Counted from the first letter of the stretch, positions 24,777-36,939 are shown. The stretch: 53,183 nucleotides of DNA from Saccoglossus kowalevskii (GCF_000003605.2 NW_003123906.1:45433-98615), one strand, 5' to 3'. Notes: a model not told the origin generated them from the sequence alone. A program made the numbers and translations.

Positions 24777-25307
24777 CCAAAAACACATATCTTTAAAAAT
24801 GATTTGGGGTGGCGGGTTTAAAGTCGGATAAAGCCCTCAAATTCGTTGTATTCTGTATATAAAATTCCCGACCTGCGGCCTCTTCAAATGTCATCTTAGA
24901 TTGGAATTTCTACACACAAGAGTCCGAATACCCTGGTTATACCCTATACATAAACGCCCCAAAAGCGCCACGTCATTAAAAAGCTGGAGAATTGTCATAA
25001 CTAAGTGTTGCGCCCTCTAAGGCGAATGTAGAACACGAACAGTGGCGACTTCTACCTACTAGTATATTGCACAATCTGTAATGACCGATACAATTATTCT
25101 GTAATTACTAATTCTCACAATATAAGAATTTTTAATATTTAGTACATTATATTATGTTTATACCCCGCAAAATATTACTAGTTTCATGACAAAATTGATT
25201 GCAAATGCGCATGTGCGGTGAATTAATTGCTGCTACGTACTGTTAATTGCCAACTACGTTTTTGACAGTATTTCGAATAGTGTATATAGCGGAGTGTTGA
25301 AACAACT

Positions 25308-27163
25308 TTACAGCTTCGAGATGTACTCATCTTCCGTTTCAATGGTTACACAATAGTCTTTACTTTTTACGTGTATCTGCAATATTGAAACATTCCCGCG
25401 ATTCAGTTCGTATAGAATTTGATATTCATTTGCCACGATAGTGAACTGTTTGTTATAATGAGTTGTACTGTCGCTGATATTTCGAATGTTAACGTGGAAA
25501 TTCTGACCATCTTTAGTGTCACACAGAACACGTGTCAACTGATGCAAATCCACTACTAGTACGGGTTCCGGTACCGGTTGCGACTGCGTTGCTATACCAT
25601 GCGTTGGAGGGAAAAGTTTTGACCAGTGATGATCATCTTCCTCTTTAGTATGTTCGTTATGGTTAGTGCCTCTCGTTTCAGGTTCTTTTGTCGTTCCTGT
25701 AGACACCTCATCTATGACGATTGCGGGAATTACGAAAGGTATTTTGTTGTGGCACGGTAACGGCATTTCCGGTTCTTTCCTCAGTGGGTCATTGAAACTG
25801 AAATGAAATGCGTACATTAACCCTTATAGTCCTTTTTCTGGGGTCTACGGTTAAGTCACAGGGTATTGAAATAAATAATGTGAATTTTTATTAAACAATT
25901 AAAAAAATATATTTCATTAGGGTTGAATGTATCCATCCTTAAAGTTGAATTCCCAGATTATAAGATCTGTAGAAACTCTCTCAGTGACCAGGATAGCGCA
26001 TTAAATTGCCAGAAGGCCGCACAGCCCTGTCATGTAGTTCTAAACATGAATATTAGTTTAAGCATCACAAGAGTGATTGATTTTTTTTACAGTTCATGAG
26101 AAATCTTATCAAGTAGAAAGCCGAATTTGGAAGGTCCGCCTAAAATAAATTTACCATGCAAATATGGCCTTGAGTGATCTCAATGATGACAATTACGTCT
26201 AATTTGGTGATAAAAAAAAAACAGTTTTCAGAGCAGACTAGTTTATTACTCCAACATTTCACGATTTGTTTGCCATACCAACTGATTCTATAATTTTCCA
26301 TGGTAATTACAAAAATCGGTGTGAAGTGTTCTGCGTGTACTTACTAACCGAGAGACGGTGGTATAAAGTCAGGGTTTTTATCACCATGGCAACGAAAGCC
26401 CTTTTACATGATTATTTTTCCTGTAGAAGGAAATTAACGTGTTGTTATAACTTCACTTTGTACTAGAGTATGCTTCAGACTCAACATGTAGTTTGTTTCT
26501 GTCAACTCATTCATTGATAACACTGAACAATGCATTCCGTGACGTCACACGGACTGTTTTACGTAACTTTGACCGTAGATGGTTGTAAACAATGTAGAGC
26601 CACGTAAGATCAAGGTAAAATGAACACGTGTTACGCTTGACTTCTAGGCGTTTATTTCATCTGATCAGTATACCCACGATAACAGGGCAACAGAGCATTT
26701 GTTGTTGGAACTAAGAAGAGAAAACTATGGAGTAACATACGAATAAACAAGCATAGAAATGAGTAAATCAACCAGTCATGACACAACCTGACAAAGACTT
26801 CTGTCGTCTGGAAATTTAAGTTACACCACGATTTCGTTATACTATGCACGGTGTAACCGTGTACTATGGATAAAAACAAAGCACCATGATTATACTTAAG
26901 GACGGACTGTGGTTTAACCCATGGACGTACAGGGGCACATGTACCTCCGCACACTATTACGTAATAGGGAAAGCAATTCCTACTTACCATTCAAAATAAC
27001 ATGTATGGATTAGAAAGAATGCGCAGAAAAGTAAAAAAAGTCCCAACAAACAAATAACGATCATCGCCCATGTTTCTATGTGGTCTTCCTGTATAAATTC
27101 ACCATGCATGTACGTATATTGAGCAGTGTCGAACAAATTCCTTATAGACATGTCGACAGACAT
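25308..27163 (-). CDS. Two-exon single-pass membrane protein, unknown family
   Basis: Exons on the minus strand: 26988-27163 and 25308-25797. The donor is TG/GTAAGT and the acceptor CATTTCATTTCAG, with phase 2, giving 221 residues. Residues 1-30 are a short acidic N-terminus without a signal peptide. Residues 32-53 are a very hydrophobic helix (AMIVICLLGLFLLFCAFFLI). Next comes a cysteine-containing junction (HTCYFEC), a proline/acidic linker (about 60-120), and a C-terminal block with alternating hydrophobic residues that could form a small beta domain (NFHVNIRNIS, QFTIVANEY, SILQIHVK), ending EDEYISKL. The first ATG (27163) is chosen; a second is at codon 5. It is divergent from the gene at 27680. 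A broken relative lies at 30110-30410. Confidence 0.75.
25798..26987 (-). other. Intron of the two-exon membrane protein gene
   Basis: GT-AG intron of 1190 bp. The 112-codon minus frame at 26652-26990 starts by reading through the donor and is best explained as intron sequence. A purely antisense frame at 26266-26466 is also discounted. Confidence 0.6.
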
Positions 27164-27679
27164 GCGTGCGACTCTTCAATCTAAGCACACTGTAATAGTT
27201 GGGAAAGTCTCGCGAGATTTAACAGATCTCGGGTTTTACGAGATACTTAGACACGTGCGATTGCAAAACTGATCGGGATTTGAGATAGAGAATTATACAC
27301 AACAAGCTCTGTACTTGTATGATGAGTAATTTATATTAATAACATTAATTTCTTTCATAGTGGTAGGTAATGGAGACCTATTACTTTACTTGCGAATGGT
27401 GAAAAGCATGGACGTAAGAGTACCGTGGATATAGTATAGTGTGCAATCAAAGAGACGAGGCTTTTGCATACTAGTATATTGCACCTTAGAAAGCAGAGTT
27501 ATACAACTATGGACATTCCTTTCATGTAACTCCCCGGTATCATCTAGCGGCATCTGGTGGTTACCACGCTATTTAAAGCTGTGGTAGAATATGCCTACAT
27601 TTATGCGATTAGTAGCACCAATCAGCGTTGTCCCCACCCATTACAGGAGGTGAAATAATAGTTTGGAACGTTTTACAAA
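27164..27679. promoter_or_regulatory. Shared divergent promoter region with TCTCGCGAGA
   Basis: This 516-bp stretch separates the divergent start codons at 27163 (minus) and 27680 (plus). TCTCGCGAGA, a palindrome known as an animal core-promoter element, lies at 27208-27217, about 45 bp from the minus start codon. On the plus side are ATTTAAAG (about 27569), CCAAT (about 27618-27622) and a good acceptor, CCACCCATTACAG, ending at 27646. Bidirectional use is inferred. Confidence 0.6.
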
Positions 27680-30600
27680 ATGGCGGACGAACTTTTTGAT
27701 GCAGAAATTGAACCCTTTAGCATCAATGTATTTACGAACATCAAAACAAATATTTTGAGTGTGCCGACAAAATACAATCTGTCAGACAAAAATGAGTACA
27801 CTGATAAAATGAATCGAGACGAAAACAAATCATATTCTAGTCAGAAATCGGATCGACGTAGTCTAGGTAGGCGCCCTCGCGAGGGCGGCGACGCAGCATG
27901 GTGAGGTCACGAATTTGCCAGACTCCCAGACTCCCAGGTCTTGCAACCAGGCTACAAAACAACTAGCCTGTCAAATCACCCCAGAATTAAATAACATGTA
28001 TGTAATCTGAATACAACATTTACAAATATCGATTGGAGAAGCCATTTAGTGTCTATATACATTATTTGACAACTGATGACACGTGATGAATTTCATCCAA
28101 ATAACAAATACCAGCCATTAAATTCAGATTTCAGCCTACTTCTGAATGTAATAAAATCACAGAACAAAACATTTATACACACCACTCAATTAATTCATGG
28201 TTTTCTATATTAAGAATTGATGATATATAATGACAAAAAACAAATGAGAATGTTAGTGTATCCATGACCGCTGGAGGCATAATGGTTCATCTGAACAGGA
28301 TATTGCCAGGCTAGGAAAAAATAACAAGATTACAACCCTTTACATTGGCACTGGAAAGCTGAAATGTACACATTGTCAGATGAGAATATTGGGGAGTCAC
28401 TTAAATGTAAACTTCACATTGACACATAACTCAAAAATGTACAAATCTAAGGATGAAAATCACATAAACTAAAAACAACAAAAAACACGTAGTCGTTAAA
28501 TAAAACTATAAATATAAAAAAGACTATAAAAAATACTAATCAAATGATTTAACCAATCAGAACATCGAGATCCGAGGAAAATACTTTGAACAAAACTGTC
28601 GATCTGGGAAAACTTTGGCAGAAATCTGAAGCCGGCGCATTGTCAAATGCACTCAACGTCAAGGGAGTGACTAGTGTAGTGTAACACCACATCTGTGACC
28701 CTCACCAAATTATAATTTAAGAGTTTTCGCTTTTACTTTTTCATTTTCTGTTTACTATGATATTGTCATTCCAATTGTCTGTACTTATTGTTTATGTTTT
28801 TGGCGAAATTAATATTCACATTCAACAGACACATAAGTAAAAATAAAACGCTTAAACACGTGAGTGAGTGAGTAAATTTCCATGCGGTTTGATGATTAAA
28901 TTGAGAAGTAATTATTTTCACAAGTTGAGCTGTAACTATCAATTTGGTTGAATCTGTTATAATAGATTTTGTGATATTATGATAACTTGAAACAACGATT
29001 AGGACTTATGGGTTGCTTTTGCATGCTAGCAACACAATATTCAATGGAGGTGATCCTAATAAAATGCGATCTACAAAACGCTATCAATCTGCTTTAAAGT
29101 GTGTCTTGGCTAGAGATATAATTTATTTCTCTGTTTATATTACTCCCGAGTATTCAACGACATATAACATATTACCTGCTGATAAGGCTATTAACCTCCT
29201 AGAATCGACTCGAATTTTTAACAGCCATTACGAGGAGAACGTTATAGTGTTAGAATTGCAAAGAAACATTTTATTGATTTCATTGTGGGTAGAATCTGTT
29301 TGCATTGCATGTGCATTGAATCAAAAGTCATAAAGGTGATAATACTTTAAACTACTTTCGGGCCGTAAACGAAAATAAGTTTCGAAAACTACAACAACAA
29401 AGTTGGTACGTTCAGTTTTGAACCCAAGTAAAGTATTGCCTTACATTCACGCATTGCAAATATTCAAGCATTGCAATGAAATGTGGGAAACTTGGCTAAA
29501 AAATAAATATTAAAAGTGAATACCCAGCCATGAACTTGTACACATTTCATTTCACACCTAAAACGTAAATGACAAATAAAGGACAAACAAGACCTTATAT
29601 CTAAGTGAATGTACTTTTGCTACGTTCACGTTATGGGATCTCGGTACATGCCGAAAATTGCAATCCTTTGTGTTTGCAGAAGAATTACAGCAGTTGCTTC
29701 ACGTTAGTCGGGACCCACTTGGGACTCACACGGCCCGTGCAGAAATCATGCCTTCATTCGTCGATCTGTTATTTAGCCCAAACATGGAAAATATCCATTT
29801 GATGTTAAGGTATTTATTACGAGTCATCCGCACATGGACGGTAAAGAAGATTCGAAAAACAATTATATTTTTTTTTTATCACACGAGAATTTTAAGTTGG
29901 TTCGAAGCGTTGTGCAGTGTGCAAATGTTCTCAAAATTTCTTAAGCGTAACTTAACCTTTACCAAATTCATGTAAACGCGTTATGCAAGTATTTTATCAT
30001 GAATAAAATTATATAGCAGCGTGAACATGCATCACATGATTACAAGCCACAGTTTTTACCACAGGTTTTACGCAAGAGTTACACGTAATACGTGATACGT
30101 AGTTACGACTTAACTTTCGGGCTCTTGACAACTGAATAACATATAACTTGAATATTGTAGTTCGTGTACGTGTCTCCTGGTTTCTCCGTAATAACTATAA
30201 TGGTAACACTGGACACGCACCGTGTGCTGACTAGTTGATACCGCATTTTCTTTCACTTGTTTGACATAGTCGTCACGGTTATTGCTTCCCATTTCATTCT
30301 CATCCGTCGTCCGTAAGACACACGTGTCATCGATGTCGATTACTGTGATTACAAATTATTGTCAAAAGGTACATTGTGATGGTACGCTAACGACACTCCC
30401 GAGCCTTTCAGCTATGAAGTAGCAGAACCTATAATTTAGAGAAAGTTCGATCACGATACGTGACGTAATACGAGGCAGTAAGCCTCGATTTCAAATTCGT
30501 GATTTCAAGGGTGTCCCAGCTAGATGCATGTATCTTACCGTTGATGGCAGCATATAATAACTACAAGGCGAAAATATAAACCATAGACGAAAACAGTAGC

Positions 30601-33600
30601 TTACGGACTTAGAATCGAGTCGATGTTCATAATTTTTTAGTACAAATGATATTTTCTTCTTAGAAATTATTGAATATCGGGCCCGACTCAGGTTGCTATG
30701 GTCAGACGTGTATAGTTCGCGTCCAGGGGTAGAATGCTTCACGTGATCTTTATAATGACGTCATGGGATTCATAGTAATCCACCACTATCCAGGAACACT
30801 ATGAAAATGTCACAAAAATGACAACAATACTGAAAAATACTGACTCGTTTCGTAGGCATTAAACTCTGACCTCTCGTATCCGGTATCAGAGACTATCACG
30901 ATTTAGTAGCAGTTTCAATTTTAGAACCCTGACTGAAACGAGTACAATGCGATCGACGTCCATATAATTGTTAATAAGTTCATGGTAGAACAAAGTTATA
31001 CAAATGTTCATCCCAACCTCCGGCAACTAAGGCTGTTTGTTGTTACTCATGATCACAGCAAATGCTGGCATTCACCTTTCACGAATATTCATTCGCATTT
31101 AATGTTTTTGAGCTGTGGAATAGAAACAAGACAATATCAAAGTCATTACTGACAAATTGAAAAAAATACTTATCGTCTAAATACCCACATAACAAACGGA
31201 TGGACATAATCTCGACTTCTATACATCCATGATATACGGTAAGAGGTAAAGGGATATTCAGACCACTACAACACTTAGAATACATGCAAACATGAGATAT
31301 AATCATTATCTCACTAGAAAAGTTACGCTGATGTACGTTGAGCCCGACAAAATGATAACGATCTTATAGTCTTGCTTTCGCACCAGCTGTTTTTACAGGC
31401 GCGTAAATATGGCACAACAGTGCTGATCCAAGATTAAGCAATTTTTCGGTTGATCATGAATTTCCGTTTGCTTGCGTACTTTTGTTTAGTTTTGGTTATG
31501 ATTCCAACGACTGTTTGATTTGTAATCTTGATAGAAATACAAATGCCCATAGGTAAATTCAGCAAATACGTTCTCAATTACTGGGTTACAATGCTTTACT
31601 GCCATATTTACATGAGACGTGTTGCTGCTTGAAGGTTCATAGCAGGACATAGATCATAGTTAGCAGAAGAAATTTGATTATCTCTGCTGCATACCGCCAG
31701 TCAATCATACAGATGGAAAGCATTCTGGTAATAATCGGAAAACCATATAAGAGCCAGAGAACAATATATTACGACTTATGTCAGTCAGATGAGAAAGACT
31801 GGATAAATAAACGATTACAAAGGTAAATATCTGAATCAATTCGCCGCTTAAAATCGCAAAAGTGATATTTGCACTTGTTTTATAGTTACGACATAACGTA
31901 TAGTTAATTTAAACAAGGATTTTTTTGAAATCTTTTTGAAGTTATTACAAAAGTGCATTATATGTTTCACAAGAATCTAAATGTAAAATATACCAATAGT
32001 AAGTACGTAAATAAATCACTCGCGACAAGGACGAGTAATTCGTGATTAGAATATGGATAAAAGCCAGCAACAACTTTCCGGGAGTGAATAGCGCACAATC
32101 AGTAAAACTATTCTTGAACACGTTTTGTCATTTTCTGAATTAAAAATTACATAAAATTCACTGATCAGTTGTCTCTCTTTAAGCAATTATCATGCCTAAT
32201 ATAGGTTATCAGGCCTTGTAAGTACACGCGTCATACTATTATGTAAATTAGGCCGTAGTGTTATGCTAATGAATCACCATGCTGTTCAAACAATTCGTGG
32301 GAGAACACTTCTGACCAAAATGATAATTGTTACTTCCTGAATTATTACTTTATGTAAGTAACTTGCAATTATGAATCGACACTGTAGATGAAAGTTATTG
32401 TAACCAAAAATATACGATATGAATGGATTCAGGAAAAAACATACCACACTCCTAAACAGATGTAGTTGGATGCAATGTTGACTCTAGGTGGCAGTGACAT
32501 CGTAAAATCTGCTGCTCAAACATTTTTATTTTATTTTAAGCTGTTATTTCTCTCAGAGATTTTACACACGTGTTTGTGTAGCTACTTTGCAAGTATGTAA
32601 AAACCGGTTTAGTATCGACTTGATATTTGATATAGAAATGTTCAGCGAGTATCGAATTAGCTCGTGACCTATTCACAGAGAGATAATTGGCGGGTTTCGT
32701 GTCACGTGGTCGATTTTTTACGAATACGTCATACGATCTACCGTCTTGTTTGTAGCCAACCGTGTAATAATCACTAAAATTGCCCTCCAAATATATATCT
32801 ATCACACCATTACACGGAAGGTAAATGTTTGAACAAATTACGTTCGTGTGTACGCATGAGAGTGTCGTGAACACGTTTTGAGCAAGCCGCTGATGTAATC
32901 AGGTAGAATATCTAGCGCACTAAAACCCAGTAAATGATCTATTTTGGAATGTACAATTATTGTACATTGTGGTTATTAGTGTTAGCTTGCCTTGATTGTG
33001 AAATTTTGCTTGATTTGCTAATCAGTTGCATTGCTGTACCTTGTCGCTGTTTCATGATCGGTTCTATTGTTATCATTGCTGCCCACACCAGTCGAGTGTT
33101 ATCACTGAAAAACAAGTTGTCCATTACCAAAAAAAATTAGTTTTAACACTATAATCAAACTTCAACCTGTAAGAAAATTGTGACAAAGTTTTACCGCGCC
33201 GTTTTCGACATGGGTCCCATACGACGTACACAACGCATGTAAAATACATTGTTTATTTAACTGCTTGACGACTGTGGCTTTTTCGAGGGGGGGGGGGGGT
33301 TAATCACAGTTCACGCTGAACTAAACTCAATCGCACGTGTATGCAGATGATTGTCAGAAGTATATGATTGGCATATCTATTTAAGAAGACTGTGTGATCT
33401 ATTTTGCAGAAGTTGTGTAATCATTTAGTAGGAAGTACGTGATTTGATTACATACTTTGAGAAAAAAAAGTAGCCGATGTGCGCAAGTCGGTTTATGCTT
33501 GCGCCGGCAACCTTGCTAAGTGAAAATAAAACGCTTACGTACGAGTTGTTGACACACTCACAGCAGTACCTCGCAAATTATCAGAAGTGCACGTTATAAA

Positions 33601-34572
33601 CTAGGAGTTATGATTATAGCTTTGGGCAAACCAGAGACAGGCTGATTCACACGATGATGTTACCACTAAAAACGTCAATCACTCGATCATTGAATTATTT
33701 ACAATGAAACTGCAATCTCTGTAATGACACAGTAACAGGAATTATTTGACGGACTTCTTTAATGTTTTTGGGTTACTGATGCCTATGCATACACAAACTT
33801 CAGTGTTTAATACAACGCAGTGAAGAAAACGTACTACTCCATTAGATTGGAATACAACGTAATTGTATTTATTTCTTCAAATACTAAACAAAACATTGCT
33901 TTGTGTCTACTACGTCATGAGTGACGTATAGACGTCGCAGCTGGACTAAGTTTAGATAATTAAAAGTAATCTCACTATCACGAATATATCACGTGTCTTC
34001 AGGGACATCATGTGTGCGTAATCTAACATCAAGCTGTAATAAGTGTCTCGTGAAATACAGTAGGAAGTCATAGAATATGTAAGATGTTCATCCACACTGT
34101 CATCATGGACAGTTGGTGTTCGCGACATTTCTGTTCTGGTTCTAATCGTACTCTGAGAACGTTCGTTTTTTTCTTCAAAACTAGCATGTATTTATAATTA
34201 ATGCGAGGAGTCGACAGTGTTATATACATCTGCAAGTATTCTGAACCGAGATGCTTTCAAAGACATGTTACTTATTTATGATACAATTCTCCGACCACAG
34301 TCAGTATCCAGGACATTTAGGACTCCACTATTTATATAAATGCAGAAAATGTGTAATCACTACAAATTCTTGAAATTTTGCAGAATGAAATGACAATTTA
34401 GCACTATTACAGAAAAGTCCTTTGTCAAAAGTGCGTTAGTTTTGATCTTCAATGGAATGTATTCTTGGCAGATGGTGAATTCTTAAATAAATGGCCTTCA
34501 ATTGAACAAGCGATTAACAGAGAACAAATGAATCAGAGACTTCATAACTTGTTTCAACAACTACAACTATAA
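27680..34572 (+). CDS. Candidate three-exon soluble protein, unknown family
   Basis: Proposed exons: 27680-27866, 29680-29809 and 34413-34572. Donors are CTAG/GTAGGC and TTAAG/GTATTT; acceptors are TTTGTGTTTGCAG and CACTATTACAG. Phases agree across both junctions (1, then 2), giving 158 residues without a stop until TAA. The N-terminus (MADELFDAEIEPFSIN) is acidic and polar. A lysine/serine-rich linker ends about residue 60. From EELQQLL on it is mostly helical (EIMPSFVDLLF, FNK-like KWPSIEQAINRE, RLHNLFQQLQL). There is no signal peptide or membrane segment, so it is probably intracellular. The start context ACAAAATGGCGG is strong. I do not recognise the family. Exon 3 could be preceded by further exons I missed; phase agreement in two of two junctions is supportive but not proof. 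Confidence 0.5.
27867..29679 (+). other. Intron 1 of the candidate three-exon gene
   Basis: It contains AT-rich sequence with the palindrome GCGCCCTCGCGAGGGCG just after the donor (27870-27886) and a 106-codon plus frame (29013-29333) lacking splice framing. No repeat family was recognised. Confidence 0.35.
30110..30410 (-). pseudogene. Broken relative of the two-exon membrane protein, exon 2
   Basis: On the minus strand, the region matches the start of exon 2 of the gene at 25308-27163: KGSGVSLAYHHNVPF corresponds to KEPEMPLPCHNKIPF, and VITVIDIDD to VIPAIVIDE. An extra 11 bp between the two blocks shifts the frame and brings in stops. The downstream frame stays open (NRDDYVKQVKEN) to a stop at 30110. 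No copy of the membrane-helix exon was found upstream. It is best read as a partial duplicate, or a gene whose product ends early at FDNNL. Confidence 0.5.
32536..32889 (-). CDS. Candidate terminal exon, beta-rich secreted or membrane protein
   Basis: A minus-strand frame of 117 codons follows an acceptor (ATTACATCAG) at 32889 and ends in TAA. The translation is non-repetitive, with three cysteines near the start (CVHTNVIC, LPCNG), a run GVIDIYLEGNFSD, then YDVFVKNRPRDTKP. GVIDIYLEG resembles GVIKIKLEG in the candidate exon at 41381-41552, suggesting a shared small beta domain. No upstream exon or signal peptide was identified. It lies inside intron 2 of the plus-strand three-exon candidate. 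Confidence 0.4.
   Translation of the reverse strand, partial: RLAQNVFTTLSCVHTNVICSNIYLPCNGVIDIYLEGNFSDYYTVGYKQDGRSYDVFVKNRPRDTKPANYLSVNRSRANSILAEHFYIKYQVDTKPVFTYLQSSYTNTCVKSLREITA
33281..33300. repeat. Poly-G run
   Basis: A G homopolymer of about 12 bases ends at about 33300, likely length-variable. Confidence 0.6.
33952..34128 (-). CDS. Possible short minus-strand open frame or first exon
   Basis: ATG at 34128 opens 58 codons beginning MSRTPTVHDDSVDEHL, polar and then tyrosine-rich. A possible donor GTGATA lies before the stop, after KT. It has no promoter motifs, partner exon or family match. It is listed because its composition is unlike the surrounding AT-rich DNA. Confidence 0.18.
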   Translation of the reverse strand: MSRTPTVHDDSVDEHLTYSMTSYCISRDTYYSLMLDYAHMMSLKTRDIFVIVRLLLII

Positions 34573-34884
34573 CCCCTGGTAATCTGCTATATTACCACGA
34601 GAACTAAAGTTTTAACTACCAGACCGCCGCCTATCAACCAGCTATCAACTTGGCTTATAACCTATTCTATTGACCAATAGAACACAATTGACCATACATC
34701 TATTAACGCTAAACAAATCAGATGCGTAAATCATCGACCATAAATACAATGAGCCAATTAAAAACACACACAAACGGTTATCAGCAAAATATATTAGGAA
34801 CTATTTATCATATATCTTCAGATGGAAGAAAAAAACTAGAGATTTTTTGTAATATATTATATAAATATCACATATTAATATTAA

Positions 34885-35722
34885 AGGGGAAGTCAAGCCA
34901 AACAACACAATGACCCACCAAGAAAAAGCTCCACAAATGTAGGAGAATGCAATTTACAGTTTTTTAAAATCACTTTTCACTCTCTAGATATTAAACATTT
35001 CATTAGTATTATGTAGTCAGCCATCTTGATTCTTCAGCAAAGGATTATGGGTAAAATATGACATCATACAGTCTGTTGTCAGAAATTGAGAAAATGATTT
35101 CATCTATAACATGGGAAATAAAGATGCAAATTAGCTCAAATTTTTGTTATGCATATTACTCTTGTATATGATTATAGTAATGTAAATTAGAATGTTACAA
35201 ATACACATAAAGTGAAGATATTTCCAAAAACGTTAAACAAATAAAAATCGTTATTTTCGTTGTGAAATACAGAATGACACTTTTTTGTCCGTTTTTTATG
35301 GTCAACAAGTAATATATCACCTATATAAAATACTCAAATCGGTAAATTGTATACAATATAAGGAAATTTGAGCATTTGGTAGAAAAACATAAAAATAAAT
35401 ATTTTCAGTTCTGTTTCCATGACAACTATTTTATAAGCATGTTTGTCACCAGTACATGTATGCTACCATGTTCTAAACTTTCAGCCAATATGAAGTTCAA
35501 CTTTTGAAGTTATAGATGAAATCATTTTCTCAATTTCTCTATGATGTCATACTTTACCCACAATCCTTTGCTGAATAATCAAGATGGTGGTCTACATAAA
35601 TTGATGAAAAATTGAATATCTAGAGAATGAGAAGTGATATAAAAAAACTGTAAATTGCATGTTCTTACATTTGCCGAGCTCTTCCATCGAGGAGTATTAT
35701 GTTGTTAGCCTTGACTTCCACT
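34885..35722. mobile_element. Foldback element with long inverted arms and TTAA duplication
   Basis: The left arm (about 34885-35109) and right arm (about 35508-35722) are inverted copies of roughly 215 bp with high but imperfect similarity. The landmark GCAATTTACAG is in each, as is the block AGCAAAGGATT. The ends are AGGGGAAGTCAAG and, inverted, AGTGGAAGTCAAGG. TTAA flanks both ends (34881-34884 and 35723-35726), the target duplication used by piggyBac and Kolobok transposons. The central ~400 bp has no open frame. It is therefore a non-autonomous element (MITE type). Confidence 0.85.
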
Positions 35723-35726
35723 TTAA

Positions 35727-36650
35727 AAAGGATAATATGATTTAAAACAAAGTAAAAATATTGAGCATGACAAGTGTAACAATTTAAACGCAATAGGAGA
35801 TTTTAGAGCATTTGTTGTAAGAATGGAAAGAAAAACTAGACTTTCATAATTTACTCAATCACATAATATTTAATTTTATTAAAAAAAACATATTAAAAAT
35901 AAAAAAAGAGAATCTTTATAAATCTAACATGTATAAAGTACTTGGCAGTCAGTGTATGTCGCAATGACCTCTATTGCAAACTTATACAGAATTGATTTGA
36001 TGGCAAATGTACAATATCTTTTAAGATATATTGATAACAAGTACAGAATCAACAGACTGCTACAATAATGCATGTGACTCACAATTACTCAACGAGTCAA
36101 AAGTTAAGTGCTTACTTTATGCCGAAGATTTCGTGATACCCCCCCTCACCCACCAAAGAAAATATGTCATGGGTTGCCCAGCATACATACATGGCACTAA
36201 GACTGTACTTATTTAACTAAGTGGAAAAACATAATGGTACATATACGTTATTACACCTAGTTCAATTCATTTAGGCCAGTCTTAATACGAGAAAGTAACA
36301 CCAACTAACCTAAGAATTTCTCATGACTTTTTTTATTGTCATTCTCGTCATTCCTGCTTTATTTTGTTGATGACCTTTTTACAGGATATATTATGAATTA
36401 AATAAATGAATGTTAATAAATACAGGCGATACAAGGATTCAAACTACAGACTCTGAATATGCACATACAATAACCGGTAATTTTACATTTTTCGTCGGAC
36501 GTCGTGTTAACCGATAGGAAAAGTCGATTAACCATATCTAACTACTGAATTATGTGATACACGTAATTGTCACCCATTTAGTCAACAGATCTTAACACTG
36601 CTTGCAGACAAATTACTCGATGAATAATGCAATAGGGCGTTCTAATTCAG
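35727..36650. other. Intergenic DNA with a possible RT scrap
   Basis: AT-rich. A short plus-strand run at about 36088-36135 reads SKVKCLLYAEDFVI, reminiscent of the LINE catalytic box LLYADD. It is too short to call. Confidence 0.3.
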
Positions 36651-36939
36651 TACCCTATTGATGTGTATTTTCGGCGACGAATGCCCAAATTGGTTCTAAT
36701 TGACGTATCTACCACATTTAATTTCCTGATTGAAATGTCGTTTGCTGTGACGTCATACTTGATTCCGGGTAGGAAAGTGCATTGCCGGGACTGGTTTCCG
36801 TGTTATGCATTGAAACACGCACCTACATCAATATCTGCGATGTCCTACAAATTGCAGAACCTGCGTTGTGCCATATCTAGTTTTCAGTCAGTCTTGCCTG
36901 TGTTAACGAAAACATCGACAATACGCATACGCGCGTCAG
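36651..36939 (+). CDS. Candidate internal exon, unknown protein
   Basis: An acceptor (TCTAATTCAG) ends at 36650 and a good donor (TCAG/GTAAAA) follows 36939. Between them one frame is open for 96 codons (phase 0 in, phase 1 out), beginning YPIDVYFRRRMPKLVLIDV and including HCRDWFPCYALK and LRCAISSF. The opposite strand also has a fairly open frame. No flanking exons of matching phase were found, so the gene is undefined. Confidence 0.35.

Noticed and set aside
26652-26990. 112-codon minus-strand frame
   Set aside because: It is the read-through of the GTAAGT donor of the two-exon membrane protein gene; the spliced model is better supported.
29013-29333. 106-codon plus-strand frame
   Set aside because: No acceptor or donor and no recognisable domain; lies in the proposed intron 1 of the three-exon candidate.
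31458-31520. Short signal-peptide-like frame (MNFRLLAYFCLVLVMIP)
   Set aside because: Stops after 20 codons with no consensus donor before the stop.
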